Positions 48,878 through 58,208 of a DNA stretch of 64,000 nucleotides are shown in pieces (within the stretch, counting starts at the first letter, position 1; the number at the start of each line of letters is the position of its first letter). A model generated the notes under the pieces. It saw only the letters and a program-made list of their open reading frames with translations, did not search any database and was not told the origin of the DNA. Source of the DNA: Ichthyocystis sparus (GTDB lineage Bacteria > Pseudomonadota > Gammaproteobacteria > Burkholderiales > 2013Ark19i); the NCBI RefSeq assembly GCF_900078755.1, contig NZ_FKIH01000028.1. One strand, written 5' to 3'. The position numbers and the translations under genes were made by a program.

Positions 48878-50641
48878 ATGATTCCTGATTATAAGGTTGG
48901 TGCATCATCTTGTGGCACAGGATCTTCTGGCGAAGATACAGCCCCGCCCACCACTACTCTATCATCCTCAGCAAGTGAAGCTGCGGTAGTCACCGAAGGA
49001 GCAGAAGGCGGGGTAGTTACGTCCAGTGAAGATAAAAAAACCGGAAGTAAAGTTCCTTTCGTCCTTTCTTCTAAGAAAGATCTAGAGAAATTAAGCGAAG
49101 CAGAATTAGAGAGAAGAGTAAAAGATTTAGAAGATCGTATAAGCAAGTTGAGATCAAGTAAGGGTAAGAAGGACGAAAAGACTAATTCTCCTCCTAAGGT
49201 TAAAAGGTCTTTGTCCTTAGAGGGCATAAAAACTCTGTCTGGAAGAGCACGCTTATTACCAGCAGATGTCATGCCAAAATCAACTGAATCCTCTAATCAA
49301 GAAAGAAGAAGACTTCATTATCAAGGACTATCTGGGAGAGCACGCTTATTACCGGCACATGCCACATCAAGACTAAGATTATTAAAGCGCTCAGATGAAA
49401 TAGAACCTGCAAGAGGGAGGGGTAGTAGACATCTACCGATGGAAGACCCATCGGTAGATGTTTCTAGGCTATTGTCATATGTACCAACTTCTGACGTAAG
49501 TGGATCTTACGAAGGCCCTGGAATACATTCTTTTAAACTGTTACCTTCTTCTGCCAGAAGAGACACAGGATCTTCTACCTCATCTTCTGCTAGAAGAGAT
49601 ACTGGTTCCTCTACGTCATCTGCAAGGAGAGACACAGGATCTTCTACCTCGTCTTCTGGTAGAAGAGATACAGGATCTTCTACAGATAGTAACAAAGATG
49701 GTTTGTTAGGAGCAGATCCAGTTGATTTATCTGAGGTAAGCTCAAAACCATCTGACAAAGCACATCGCAGTTCTGTTAGAAGAAGGTTACTAAGTAAACT
49801 TGCTTCTTCTAGAGGCAGCAAGTCGGCAAAATCACAAGAGGCACATGCTAGTGGGAGCCATGGACATCATACCCACCACAAGAAAGATGAACCCGAATCA
49901 CACGGCGAGGAGGAGACACCTCATTCCCTAGTGGCTCCTCGGAGTACTGTTTTAGCCGCAAGTGCTATCGTAACGTACAAACTCAGATTAATATTTGAGG
50001 GTAGAAATAGTAGTAAAGATTTTGAAAGATTAGTCGAGTCCGTTTCAAATATTATGGAAGATATACTAAATGCTGTGTATGTGGAACTTGATGCAATTAA
50101 CCAAGAAAGGATGCGGCATTGTAACTCAATTGATTGGAAATTGTACAACCTGGATAATAATTCCTTAGATCATGTAGTTGGAGTTGTTAGTAATATATTA
50201 TTTACTGAAAATTTCAGAAGACAAACAATTTCAAAAATTAATAGCGTTGTAAGTGATTTTGGCGATTATCATGGGCGTTTAATGTTGGATTTAGTAGAAA
50301 AAGTTCTTTTATCATCAGATAAATCCGGTTCTGTGATGACCGACGAAGAAATTGGCAGTTTTGTGGGAATGAGCGAAGAAGAACTTGCCGAATTTAAGAA
50401 AAATAAAGAAAAAATGTCCGCAGATTCCAGGGAAAAAGCAAAAGAAGAAGCTTCATCAATTTTAGAAGAAATAATGCTAGGTATTTTCGGTAGTAATAGA
50501 TTTAGGCTTTCATTTAATTTGAGAATGGCACGTGATGAATACAACTCCACCAAATTGATAGGGAATGAAGAGGTAACCGTCACTCTAGTTAGGAATGCAG
50601 TTGTTAAAGCTGTACAAATTAGCCTAGAATATGGAATGTAA
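48878..50641 (+). CDS. Ser-rich tandem-repeat protein, unknown function
   Basis: 587 codons with a good ribosome-binding site (GGGGGG-T-TAGG about eight bases before ATG). The N-terminal 60 residues are Ser/Thr/Gly-rich and acidic. A likely coiled coil spans about 65-95 (KLSEAELERRVKDLEDRI). LSGRARLLPA occurs twice (120-129 and 151-160). A tandem array based on ARRDTGSSTSSS covers 226-270, with a His-rich stretch at 328-335. Residues 355-587 look folded and helical. There is no signal peptide or membrane span. I do not recognise the family. The layout recalls Ehrlichia tandem-repeat effectors, which have Ser/Thr-rich repeats, but there is no specific match, so a secreted role is inference. 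Base composition is less AT-rich than its neighbours. Confidence 0.75.
   Translation: MIPDYKVGASSCGTGSSGEDTAPPTTTLSSSASEAAVVTEGAEGGVVTSSEDKKTGSKVPFVLSSKKDLEKLSEAELERRVKDLEDRISKLRSSKGKKDEKTNSPPKVKRSLSLEGIKTLSGRARLLPADVMPKSTESSNQERRRLHYQGLSGRARLLPAHATSRLRLLKRSDEIEPARGRGSRHLPMEDPSVDVSRLLSYVPTSDVSGSYEGPGIHSFKLLPSSARRDTGSSTSSSARRDTGSSTSSARRDTGSSTSSSGRRDTGSSTDSNKDGLLGADPVDLSEVSSKPSDKAHRSSVRRRLLSKLASSRGSKSAKSQEAHASGSHGHHTHHKKDEPESHGEEETPHSLVAPRSTVLAASAIVTYKLRLIFEGRNSSKDFERLVESVSNIMEDILNAVYVELDAINQERMRHCNSIDWKLYNLDNNSLDHVVGVVSNILFTENFRRQTISKINSVVSDFGDYHGRLMLDLVEKVLLSSDKSGSVMTDEEIGSFVGMSEEELAEFKKNKEKMSADSREKAKEEASSILEEIMLGIFGSNRFRLSFNLRMARDEYNSTKLIGNEEVTVTLVRNAVVKAVQISLEYGM
49429..49461. repeat. Intragenic 14-bp perfect inverted repeat
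   Basis: ACATCTACCGATGG AAGAC CCATCGGTAGATGT inside the Ser-rich gene, encoding R-H-L-P-M-E-D-P-S-V-D-V. It is the longest perfect palindrome I found. A stem this strong within coding sequence could slow ribosomes or act in mRNA decay, or could mark an insertion of a repeat element. Confidence 0.85.
49553..49684 (+). repeat. 36-bp-class tandem repeat in the Ser-rich gene
   Basis: Four units encoding A/G-R-R-D-T-G-S-S-T followed by a variable number of Ser, with lengths of 12, 11, 12 and 9 residues. Units differ at synonymous positions and in Ser number. The array is short enough to vary by slippage. Confidence 0.9.
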
Positions 50642-51057
50642 AGGTCAGCTTGATAGACATTAGATATGCGTGATGCAAAAGACAATTTAGTGCTTCAAAT
50701 TTATGCATGCCCCAGTGTTTGCGAATAACTAGAGCAACAAAAATTCATACTTGCTTCATGTTTGGTAGTAAATTCATTACACGTCCGACCTCATCTCTCC
50801 CGCCACCCGTTTCTGAATGTATAAAACAGCACATATATCGTTATTTTTTGAATACGATATATACCAACAACCAAGATGAAATTACTTCCATAAAATACGC
50901 ATAGACAAAATTGCCTGCCAAAGCAATTTTTTACATTACGAGAGTATACTTACACATGTATCAGGAAACTTAAATCTGCTATTTATCTCATTCAGTGGTG
51001 ACTTATACCGCCCAAACTGAAAATACTATTTCAACTATGCAACCCTTCCTTTAATAG
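50642..51057 (+). other. Spacer between the Ser-rich gene and P16
   Basis: No convincing gene; the 65-codon frame at 50707 has no family match. The right end (TTCAGTGGTGACTTATACCG, then AAAATACTATTTCAACTATG) is the family 3' block in minus orientation, belonging to P16. Confidence 0.45.
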
Positions 51058-53795
51058 TCAAGGTCTGGGAACTGTAGCAAGCTCCTTAATCTTTTCCAAT
51101 AAAAGTCTATATTTCTCATCAAGGTTACCATTACCCGAAAGTACGCGTTCAATTGACATTCTTATGTTATTAAATCTTGAATATAAATCATATATAATTT
51201 TAGTAGGTAAGTTAGATATTATTTTAAAATAACTATCAAAAGCCTCTTTACCAGCAAATAACACAGCGGGTGGTATGTCACCATAAGAAGCTACTAATAC
51301 ACCAACTACTAATTCATCTTTAGGTATTAAATTAAGCAATAGGCCATAAGATGTAACTACTTCAGGAGATTATTCCTTAGTGCCACAAACAAGCCAGATA
51401 TCCCATCTGATCGCCTAGATATTACAGTATCTAAAAACATATTGTCAAAATATTCACCGAATACGAATGCAATATCCCTAAATGTCACTACTTTTTCTAA
51501 TAACTTACTAAAAGAACCTACGGCCCCATAATGTCCCTCTTGCATTGCCATAAACAAACCTGGAACATTATTATCACCACTTTTACACATTAGCAAATCA
51601 AACACCATATCAACTAATGGAACATCTTCTATGTAGCCTTTCATGTTGATAAATTTATCCAACAACGAGCCAAAAGCAGTAACTGAATCAGCATTCCCTT
51701 CTTGCAAGGCTATAAATAATCCATCAATATTTTTACTGGTTCTAGCCTTTAACAATTTAAAGACCATTTAAAGACCATATTTGAAATTTTATCGTGGGAT
51801 ATATAATCTTTCATTAATATCAATTTATCAATCAATAAACCGAAAGAAGCAACAGAATCAGCATATCCATTATTCATAGCTACAAATATGGGACTTTTAT
51901 CACATAAAGGCGATCCATATGAAATTAACATATAAATAATATCAGCCAGTTTATCATCCGATATTGTATCTTTTAGTAACAGTAAAACTTTGTCTAGTAA
52001 CACTGAATAAGCTTCTATAGCACCAACTCTATTGTTGCTCATCCCCATGAACAAAGCAGATGTTCCATCACTTCCTTTAGCTAATGCAATATTTAAAACT
52101 AGACCAGCAAAATCATCAGGAGACATTCTGTATTTAATTGTCAGTAATTGATTTTTCATCAAATTACCATATGCATCAATACAGTCGCTATACCCCTCTT
52201 TCATAGCTATAAGTAAAGCGGGGTCGCCATTATTATTTTGAGAAATTAATATACTTGGCAGTAAATCCACTTTCTCATCACAAGAAAGTGCTTGCAAAAA
52301 ATAATCGTACGATATCAAACTTTTGTGGTCATTGTAAGATACAAATAAATAAATGACAGGTAATCCATTACTATCTTTGATACAGAATATTTCTCTTCTA
52401 ACTTCTTTAGATGCATATATAAGTAATGAACTGTATACATCTATAACATCAGTATAGTTCCTTGCTAATAACATTAATATTGCAGGTACAGGCATACTAT
52501 CATATTCTGCTGTAGCTCTTAATATGCATAATATCATAGAATTGAACACACTCTCAGGTACACCATGCCTTAGTAACGCTAGTTTGCTTATTAACTCACC
52601 AAAAGCAATTACTGTATCAGTATGCCTTCCTTGTAAAGCAATAAATAGACCTGTAGCTCCTTGGTTATCTTTATAATCCAACAATCTAAAGATTATACTA
52701 GATAATTTCTCACTACCTATACTGTCTTTAAGTATAAAAATACTATCCAAAAGATTACCAAAAGCCAAAATAGCTCCAGTATTATTTTTCGATACAGCCA
52801 TAGAAAGAGCAGAGCACCCATCTTTACGTTTGGAAAGCAAAGCATTAAATAGTATTTCAGAAAAGTCTTCTGTAGGTATTCTATGCCCTATATTAATCAA
52901 TCTGTTTATCAATAAAGCAAAATTATTAACACATTCAACATGACCTTTTTGCATAGTCATAAATAAAGCCGGTACTCCCTTAGGTGATTTAGTGTGTATA
53001 ATTTCAGGCAACAAACTTAATTGTTCATCATAAGAAAGTTCTTCCAAAAAATCATCATAGGATATCATGGAGTTAAAATGGTTTTGTTCCATAACCAACT
53101 GAAGAGCAGAAACACCTAGGGAGCTTTTAGCAAAAAATATCTCTTTTCTAGTATTAGAACTCAACGTTGAAAAAGACTTGGATTTTATTATTCCCCTAAT
53201 ATCCAATAAACTAATGTTATTAGACATCATGTGATATATCATACACCCAGAAATACTATCCTGGGACAAGGTTTCTAAAGTTGAAAACCAAACTTGCTTT
53301 TCTTATATCAGAATACTCATATATTGCACATTCGCTTTCTATTGGCTCTAATTCGTTATTTTCAAAGTAACTTTTATAATAATATTTATTAATAAACATT
53401 CTTAAAGAAAATTTACTCGAATCTAGAAATTCCTCATGATTTAAAACTTCACTACGTGCTACAACATTAGTTACATTAGGATCAAAAAAATGCACTACCC
53501 ACCTATCTGCTGACTCTCCTTCTTCTATTTTTTTAGTTTTATGCGTGATCTTAAAAGACATTGAATGACTGCAACTTTGCAAGATAAAAAACCTTTGCTC
53601 CCCAGAAACTGTGGTAGATGCTATTTTATGTAAAAAATCACCAAATTTATCACAAGCTATAATACATCTATCACATGAATTTTTTATCAAATTTTTATTA
53701 ATTTCTTGAAAATTAACAGGAACTAATTTTTTTATTGAATCTCCATCTGAAAATAACTCGTTAACTTTCATTTTTTTGTTACTTCTATAACAGTC
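51058..53795 (-). pseudogene. P16: frameshifted, 5'-truncated EspL/OspD3-like gene
   Basis: Four frames together give a paralogue from residue about 67 (D-C-Y-R-S-N-K-K-M) to the C-terminus. The first 66 residues, including the catalytic Cys, are missing; homology stops at 53795. A two-base deletion near 53285 breaks the FSTLETLSQ segment. An 11-base tandem duplication at 51756-51777 (TTTAAAGACCA twice) shifts the frame in repeat 12. A lost base near 51345-51355 splits the last repeats. His (CSHSMSF) and Asp (FFDPNVTN) codons remain. Most of the sequence is still close to intact members (P2 best by eye), so inactivation is recent. Confidence 0.88.
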
Positions 53796-54122
53796 GGTAT
53801 ATCAATCAGGAACTGGCACGGTCGTCATTGAGCCATCTTTCTCTTCCAATAAGTATACACATAAATATAAACTAACCTAAAAAAGGTAAAAAATACAAAT
53901 CCAAGACAAGGTAAAATACTACTGAAATCAAAATAGCAAATGATCTGACGGTGCCTAAAAATCCAATACTACAGATAAGAAAGACCACTCTCAAAATAAT
54001 TATAGAACTATCTATCGTATGAAAATGCAAGCTGATAATTATGCCATGCTAATTTATTCATAGAATTAATCAAGCAAGTAAGTGTAAAAACAATCTCGAG
54101 TTAATAATGGGAAAGAGATTGC
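53796..54122 (+). other. Spacer between P16 and the first MFNN gene
   Basis: The truncated 5' end of P16 abuts TCATTGAGCCATCTTTCTC, which resembles sequence at about 55080-55110 in the next MFNN spacer. P16 may therefore have lost its start when MFNN-type spacer DNA was joined here. The right end is the MFNN leader (54047-54122). Confidence 0.45.
54047..54122 (+). promoter_or_regulatory. MFNN leader, copy 1
   Basis: TGCTAATTTATTCATAGAAT, then TCAAGCAAGTAAGTGTAAAA, then GGGAAAGAGATTGC before the ATG. The same block, strongly conserved, precedes 55541 and 61877. AAAGAG is a good ribosome-binding site. A miniature frame M-G-K-R-L-H-V ends with its TAA overlapping the main start region. Confidence 0.65.
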
Positions 54123-54980
54123 ATGTTTAACAATACAATATATGATGTTGCTACAACTTCTTCTGATGAAGACTCAAATAGTGAAACAAATTGTCAACTA
54201 CCCATGAATGTTCAATCATCCATTCTCACTAAAATATTATGGAATCCATTTGGCCTTGTAGGTGCTAGAGAAAGACCTATATCTGAGCCCTCAGTTAGTA
54301 ATGGTAGTTCTTTAATTTCTTCCTCACCTTCTTTTTCGCATAATGCTGAGGTTCTAGAACAGCCATATGTATCATTAGGAAGGGGCAAAAAATTCAAACT
54401 AAATAAGCACTTAGCAAAATTGGAAAAATCAAATGACCCATGGAACAATCCCATACGAAGAAGAGCAAAAGCTCTAAAAGGCATAGGTGGTTTAGGTAAT
54501 AAATCTCAACATAATCAAGAGGAAAACAAAAAGATTGAGAAATCATTCATATCCAGTATAGAAGACTTGCGTACTTCTAAGGTAGGACCAAGACTTAAAA
54601 CTGGAATAAATAGACAATTAACTAATTATAGAGTTAAATCTAAAGATAAATACGAGGAAAGGCCAGGCCTTCGTTCAAGAGGAACTGTAAGATCTCTTAT
54701 TATTCGTATTTTTGTTATTACATTTGGCATTGCCCTATTTGTAGTATCAATTACGTCTTTAACGGATAATATATATCCATGTATAAATAAAAAGTATTCT
54801 TCTTCAGCCAAAGATGTTTCACCTAAAAAATGCATTAAGATAGCAAATGTTTTTAGGAATACACTTTTATTAATTATTTCTATGTTTTCCGTTATAACAA
54901 ATTCTTTTGGTATAGTGGATGACCTAATGTTTAGGTATGGTCGCAATAGCTCAAAAAAAACGTTAAAATTTGTTAAATAA
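54123..54980 (+). CDS. MFNN-family protein 1, C-terminal membrane hairpin, unknown function
   Basis: 285 codons. The N-terminal 100 residues are polar and Ser-rich with an acidic run (SSDEDSNSE). The central motif EKSNDPWNNPIRRRAKALKG, then GGLGNK (101-126), and GPRLKTGINR (155-164) are shared with the paralogue at 55541. Two probable membrane helices lie near 191-213 and 246-265, separated by a short loop with Cys220 and Cys237. There is no signal peptide. The layout, a long disordered N-terminus plus a C-terminal two-helix hairpin, resembles inclusion- or host-membrane proteins of intracellular bacteria by analogy only. I do not recognise the family. Confidence 0.75.
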   Translation: MFNNTIYDVATTSSDEDSNSETNCQLPMNVQSSILTKILWNPFGLVGARERPISEPSVSNGSSLISSSPSFSHNAEVLEQPYVSLGRGKKFKLNKHLAKLEKSNDPWNNPIRRRAKALKGIGGLGNKSQHNQEENKKIEKSFISSIEDLRTSKVGPRLKTGINRQLTNYRVKSKDKYEERPGLRSRGTVRSLIIRIFVITFGIALFVVSITSLTDNIYPCINKKYSSSAKDVSPKKCIKIANVFRNTLLLIISMFSVITNSFGIVDDLMFRYGRNSSKKTLKFVK

Positions 54981-55540
54981 TGTGGAAATTGTTATCGTAT
55001 TTCCATTTATAACAACGTTGAGATCTATATTTTCTGTATGTACTTCAACATATATCGATACATAAATCAGGTATAGGCATGAGCATTATTCAAAGATATT
55101 ATCAAAATATCTTTCTCTTCCAGCAGATATAATACACAAACACAAATTAATAAGTAAGTTTAAAAATTACTCATGATAAATAACTATTTTATATGTATAG
55201 TAAACTTTGCAGTAGATTACATATAAATTTCCCACTATGAAAAATTCATGCAATTAAACAGACCATTACTGTAGTAATTTGTATGGATGTTAATCAACAT
55301 ATGAGCCAAAAGAGAGATATCTATATCTAACTAATATTTATTATATTGTATTTTAGTATATGACAAATACAAATAGTAAAATTAATCAAGTATAACCTTT
55401 GATAATTTAGGATAGCGGAGGTCAATTATTTAAAAATAAAAATTACAATTATGCTATACAACTATGCTAATTTATTCATAGAATTAGATAAGCAAGTACG
55501 TGTAAAAATAACTTCGATCGAATGATGAAAAAGAGATTAT
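54981..55540 (+). other. Spacer between the two MFNN genes
   Basis: About 480 bases of A/T-rich DNA without a recognisable gene, then the MFNN leader. It includes CTTTCTCTTCCAGCAGATAT near 55112, similar to 53839, consistent with duplication of gene plus spacer. Confidence 0.45.
55464..55540 (+). promoter_or_regulatory. MFNN leader, copy 2
   Basis: Same block as 54047-54122, ending ATGATGAAAAAGAGATTAT before the main ATG. The overlapping miniature frame encodes M-M-K-K-R-L-Y-V and stops within the main start region (TATATGTTTAAC). Confidence 0.65.
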
Positions 55541-56467
55541 ATGTTTAACAATAGAATACATGATGTTGTTAGCACCTCCTCTGATGAAGGTTCCGATAGT
55601 GAAGTAAATACTCAATCATCCATAAATTCTCAATCATCCATCCTCACTAGAGTATTCAGTCCATTTAGTTTTGCAAGTATTGGAGAAAGATCTTTATCTG
55701 AACCTTCAGTTAGTGCTGGTTCCTTAGTTTATCCCAAGATCTCCTCTTCACGTAATGCTGAAGATATAGAACAGCCATCAACATCATCAAAAAAAAGCAA
55801 AAAGGCCACGGTTAAGAATAAACACTCAGTGAAATTAGAAAAATCAAATGATCCATGGCATAATCCTATACGAAGAAGGGCAAAGGCTTTAAAAGGCATG
55901 GGTGGTTTAGGTAACAAGCATGATTCTAGCAAGGTGGAGGAACAGAATGTTGAAGTTTCTACTGTAGGAGTGTTACGTATTGAAGATTTACGTTGCTCTA
56001 AAGAGGGACCAAGACTCAAAACTGGAATAAATAGGCCTTTATGTAAAAAGAAAACAAAGAAGTCGAGCGATAATATTCGCGCACTGGAATCTCGGGAGCT
56101 AGTTACAAGAAAATCGGAACGTTGCCACCATCACACTGAATGCTGCCATCATATTAAAGATGTAAGTGATGGAGATGCTTATGCAAATTCTGTAAGGAGA
56201 GTTGGGTATTCTATCGCTTTTGCAATAGGCATTTATATGATAATAAAACCACTTTGGTACTATCTATTAGATGTTAATTATCGTTCTCAGTGCAGTAGAT
56301 GTGCCACAAATGAAGAACAACAACGTTCGTGTGTTTCCCTGGGGCTATCTATCAGGTGGGTTGTAACTTCTGTGATATCTGCCCTACTTGTCGTTTTAAT
56401 TATATTAAGAATTTTTAGCTTATCCAACAGAGCAGAAGAAAATAGAAGAAGACAGAGACGTGCCTAG
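55541..56467 (+). CDS. MFNN-family protein 2, C-terminal membrane hairpin and Cys/His cluster
   Basis: 308 codons, paralogue of the gene at 54123. Shared features are the MFNN start, SSDEGSDSE, the motif EKSNDPWHNPIRRRAKALKG (100-119) with GGLGNK, and GPRLKTGINR. It is distinguished by CHHHTECCHH at 195-204 just before the first membrane helix (about 221-243), and by further Cys at 251, 254 and 264 in the loop before the second helix (about 271-293). This suggests metal binding or disulfides; that is inference. The end is strongly basic (NRRRQRRA). Adjacent ZIP-type transporter sequence is convergent, on the other strand. Confidence 0.77.
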   Translation: MFNNRIHDVVSTSSDEGSDSEVNTQSSINSQSSILTRVFSPFSFASIGERSLSEPSVSAGSLVYPKISSSRNAEDIEQPSTSSKKSKKATVKNKHSVKLEKSNDPWHNPIRRRAKALKGMGGLGNKHDSSKVEEQNVEVSTVGVLRIEDLRCSKEGPRLKTGINRPLCKKKTKKSSDNIRALESRELVTRKSERCHHHTECCHHIKDVSDGDAYANSVRRVGYSIAFAIGIYMIIKPLWYYLLDVNYRSQCSRCATNEEQQRSCVSLGLSIRWVVTSVISALLVVLIILRIFSLSNRAEENRRRQRRA

Positions 56468-56701
56468 ACCATGCAGGAATGTATATCCATAATTACACGT
56501 CTTTGTATGTGAGTTAGAAATAAGCTACAAGGTACCCATCCCACATCAACAGGCATCACAGTACATGCTTCACAAAAATAACTAGCATGAAACTTCCAAT
56601 ACTTCTTTATTACATTAGATACCTTTTGTACATATACCATATATAATGTAACAATATCTGCATGACAGTGTAGGCATTGAAAGTAGGCCCTCTATACCAA
56701 A

Positions 56702-57499
56702 TCATGTCCATATAGCTACTATAGACATAATAAAGAATCCCAGTATTACAAAAGAAAAGTTTTTTAAATCACAACACTTCTTTACTAAGATGCCATGCTC
56801 CAGACCATGAAGAGTACCCATGTATAAAAAAGTTCCAGCAGCCAATGATGAGAATGTTGGGGCTAGTAGAGGATATGGAGTTGTAAAGTACTTTACCTCG
56901 CTACCAAACAATATTCCTATTGGAGCCATAATGGAAAAAATACCAAATAAAAACAATCTCGACTTTAATTCCAATGAAGTTTTGTTTATCTGCACAGATA
57001 ATGCAAAGCTTGCTGCCCATTTGTGAGCTGTAATGGCCAAGAACACAAGAAGCATAACAGATGGAGATCTGCTTAATCCCAAAGCGGCACCTGCTAATAA
57101 GCTGTGAAATGAAAGCATAGCAACTGCAAGCACAGCTAAAGATCTACTAGTTAAGCCCTCTTGTTCGTAAATTTCTCTACCAATATGCTCCAAAAAAAGC
57201 AGCAAAAGAAAAACCAATGATGCCATAAGAAATGGTATGGGATAGTCATAGTGTAGCTTGTAAAAGTTTCTGGATGCATCGGCTAGCATATGCATAAGAG
57301 CAGATCCCAAAAAAACACCAACGGCCAAAGACTCAGCTATAGAAAAATCAAAAGGACCTGAATGACCACATCCTTCACGTATTCTTACAAAAAAAGGGTA
57401 AGCTCCAGAAAAAATGGTGACAAAAAATATAACTAAAAGATAAATAAAGTGAAAAGAAGAACATCCAATCATACAAGCCAATCCCACAGCATGTAACAA
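56702..57499 (-). CDS. ZIP-family metal transporter
   Basis: 265 codons if started at TTG (57499); ATG at 57472 (Met10) is an alternative start. About eight membrane helices. Family-like signatures are GVFLGSALMHML (61-72), SFHSLLAGAALGLS (130-143), AITAHKWAASFAL (156-168) and AAGTFLYMGTLHGLEH (220-235). The usual transport-site pattern in helix 4, H-S-x-x-E-G, reads H132-S-L-L-A-G here, so the Glu is replaced by Ala. His159 of helix 5 is present. The probable role is uptake of Zn2+ or a related divalent cation across the inner membrane; the substrate is not determinable. It is the only gene here resembling ordinary metabolism or transport. Confidence 0.75.
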   Translation of the reverse strand: MLHAVGLACMIGCSSFHFIYLLVIFFVTIFSGAYPFFVRIREGCGHSGPFDFSIAESLAVGVFLGSALMHMLADASRNFYKLHYDYPIPFLMASLVFLLLLFLEHIGREIYEQEGLTSRSLAVLAVAMLSFHSLLAGAALGLSRSPSVMLLVFLAITAHKWAASFALSVQINKTSLELKSRLFLFGIFSIMAPIGILFGSEVKYFTTPYPLLAPTFSSLAAGTFLYMGTLHGLEHGILVKKCCDLKNFSFVILGFFIMSIVAIWT

Positions 57500-57809
57500 T
57501 GTTATGTTGCAACATTTTACATATATTTTATCATTAATTTACTAATAAACAGTATACAGATACCGTAGTTGATAGAACGGGCTATGTCGCAGCAATCTGC
57601 ACAGACTTCACACAACAGCACCCTACAACATAATTTATACAATATAAATAAAGGAGCAACATTCCATGCAGACGCACATGATAACACACACTTGCAGATA
57701 AGTATCGACCAGTACAGCACGCCAATTTAAGATCCGGCATCCACGATGGAACTTGTCAATATTATGAGGGTTTTGTATGCAAACCAAGAAACCTAAATAT
57801 GTTATTTAT

Positions 57810-57955
57810 TTTCACAAACAACGCTATTCTAAGTGAATATGAGGCCGAATGGTAACAAGTAATAATTTCCCTGTCAACTGTTACCTTACAATTTAAACTT
57901 AATAAACCTCTAACATTTTTTAGACGGTAAATTCTTTTGATCAGATGGTGCTAAT
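57810..57955 (-). pseudogene. Relic of a family N-terminus
   Basis: Minus-strand match to the region around the catalytic Cys of P12/P13. TTACAATTTAAACTTAATAA (N-L-x-C-K), CTAACATTTTTTAGACGG (KKNV-like) and TTCTTTTGATCAGATGGT (P-S-D-Q-K-N) are all recognisable. There is no open frame. Confidence 0.65.
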
Positions 57956-58151
57956 CTTTGCAGAAGATCGTGCTATATCAAATCCCATACTACTCCAGTT
58001 TACTTTATTATCAGTATTACCACTATAGGATCTATATCTAGGATTATATAAAAAGATTGTATTATCAAACAATATACTGAGAAATACTACACATATTAAC
58101 GTGACATCACCGGATTTTATACTGCCTGCCATTTGTATCATTTCATCTTTT

Positions 58152-58170
58152 GGTAGTGGTTTGCACTACC
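58152..58170 (-). repeat. 3' dyad of P17 with compensatory change
   Basis: GGTAGTG GTTTG CACTACC: perfect seven-base arms, about 40 bases after the P17 stop. Other copies read GTAGTA/TACTAC. The A-T to G-C change has occurred on both arms, which argues for a conserved structure rather than chance. Confidence 0.55.
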
Positions 58171-58208
58171 TAAGTAAAAATACCATTTCACAACCTTACT
58201 AACTCTTC

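Larger units (their letters stand above)
57500..58208. other. Spacer between the transporter and P17
   Basis: Contains the decayed family N-terminus at 57810-57955 and the P17 3' dyad at 58152-58170. Open frames of 66 to 67 codons here show no family resemblance and are not called. Confidence 0.45.

Noticed and set aside
49500..49709. Leu-rich 69-codon frame inside the Ser-rich gene
   Set aside because: It is the +1 frame reading of the tandem repeat; the sense frame spans it and has its own ribosome-binding site.
57517..57720. 67-codon minus frame upstream of the ZIP gene, Cys-rich
   Set aside because: No ribosome-binding site or family match was seen; it ends just beyond the transporter start and looks like chance.
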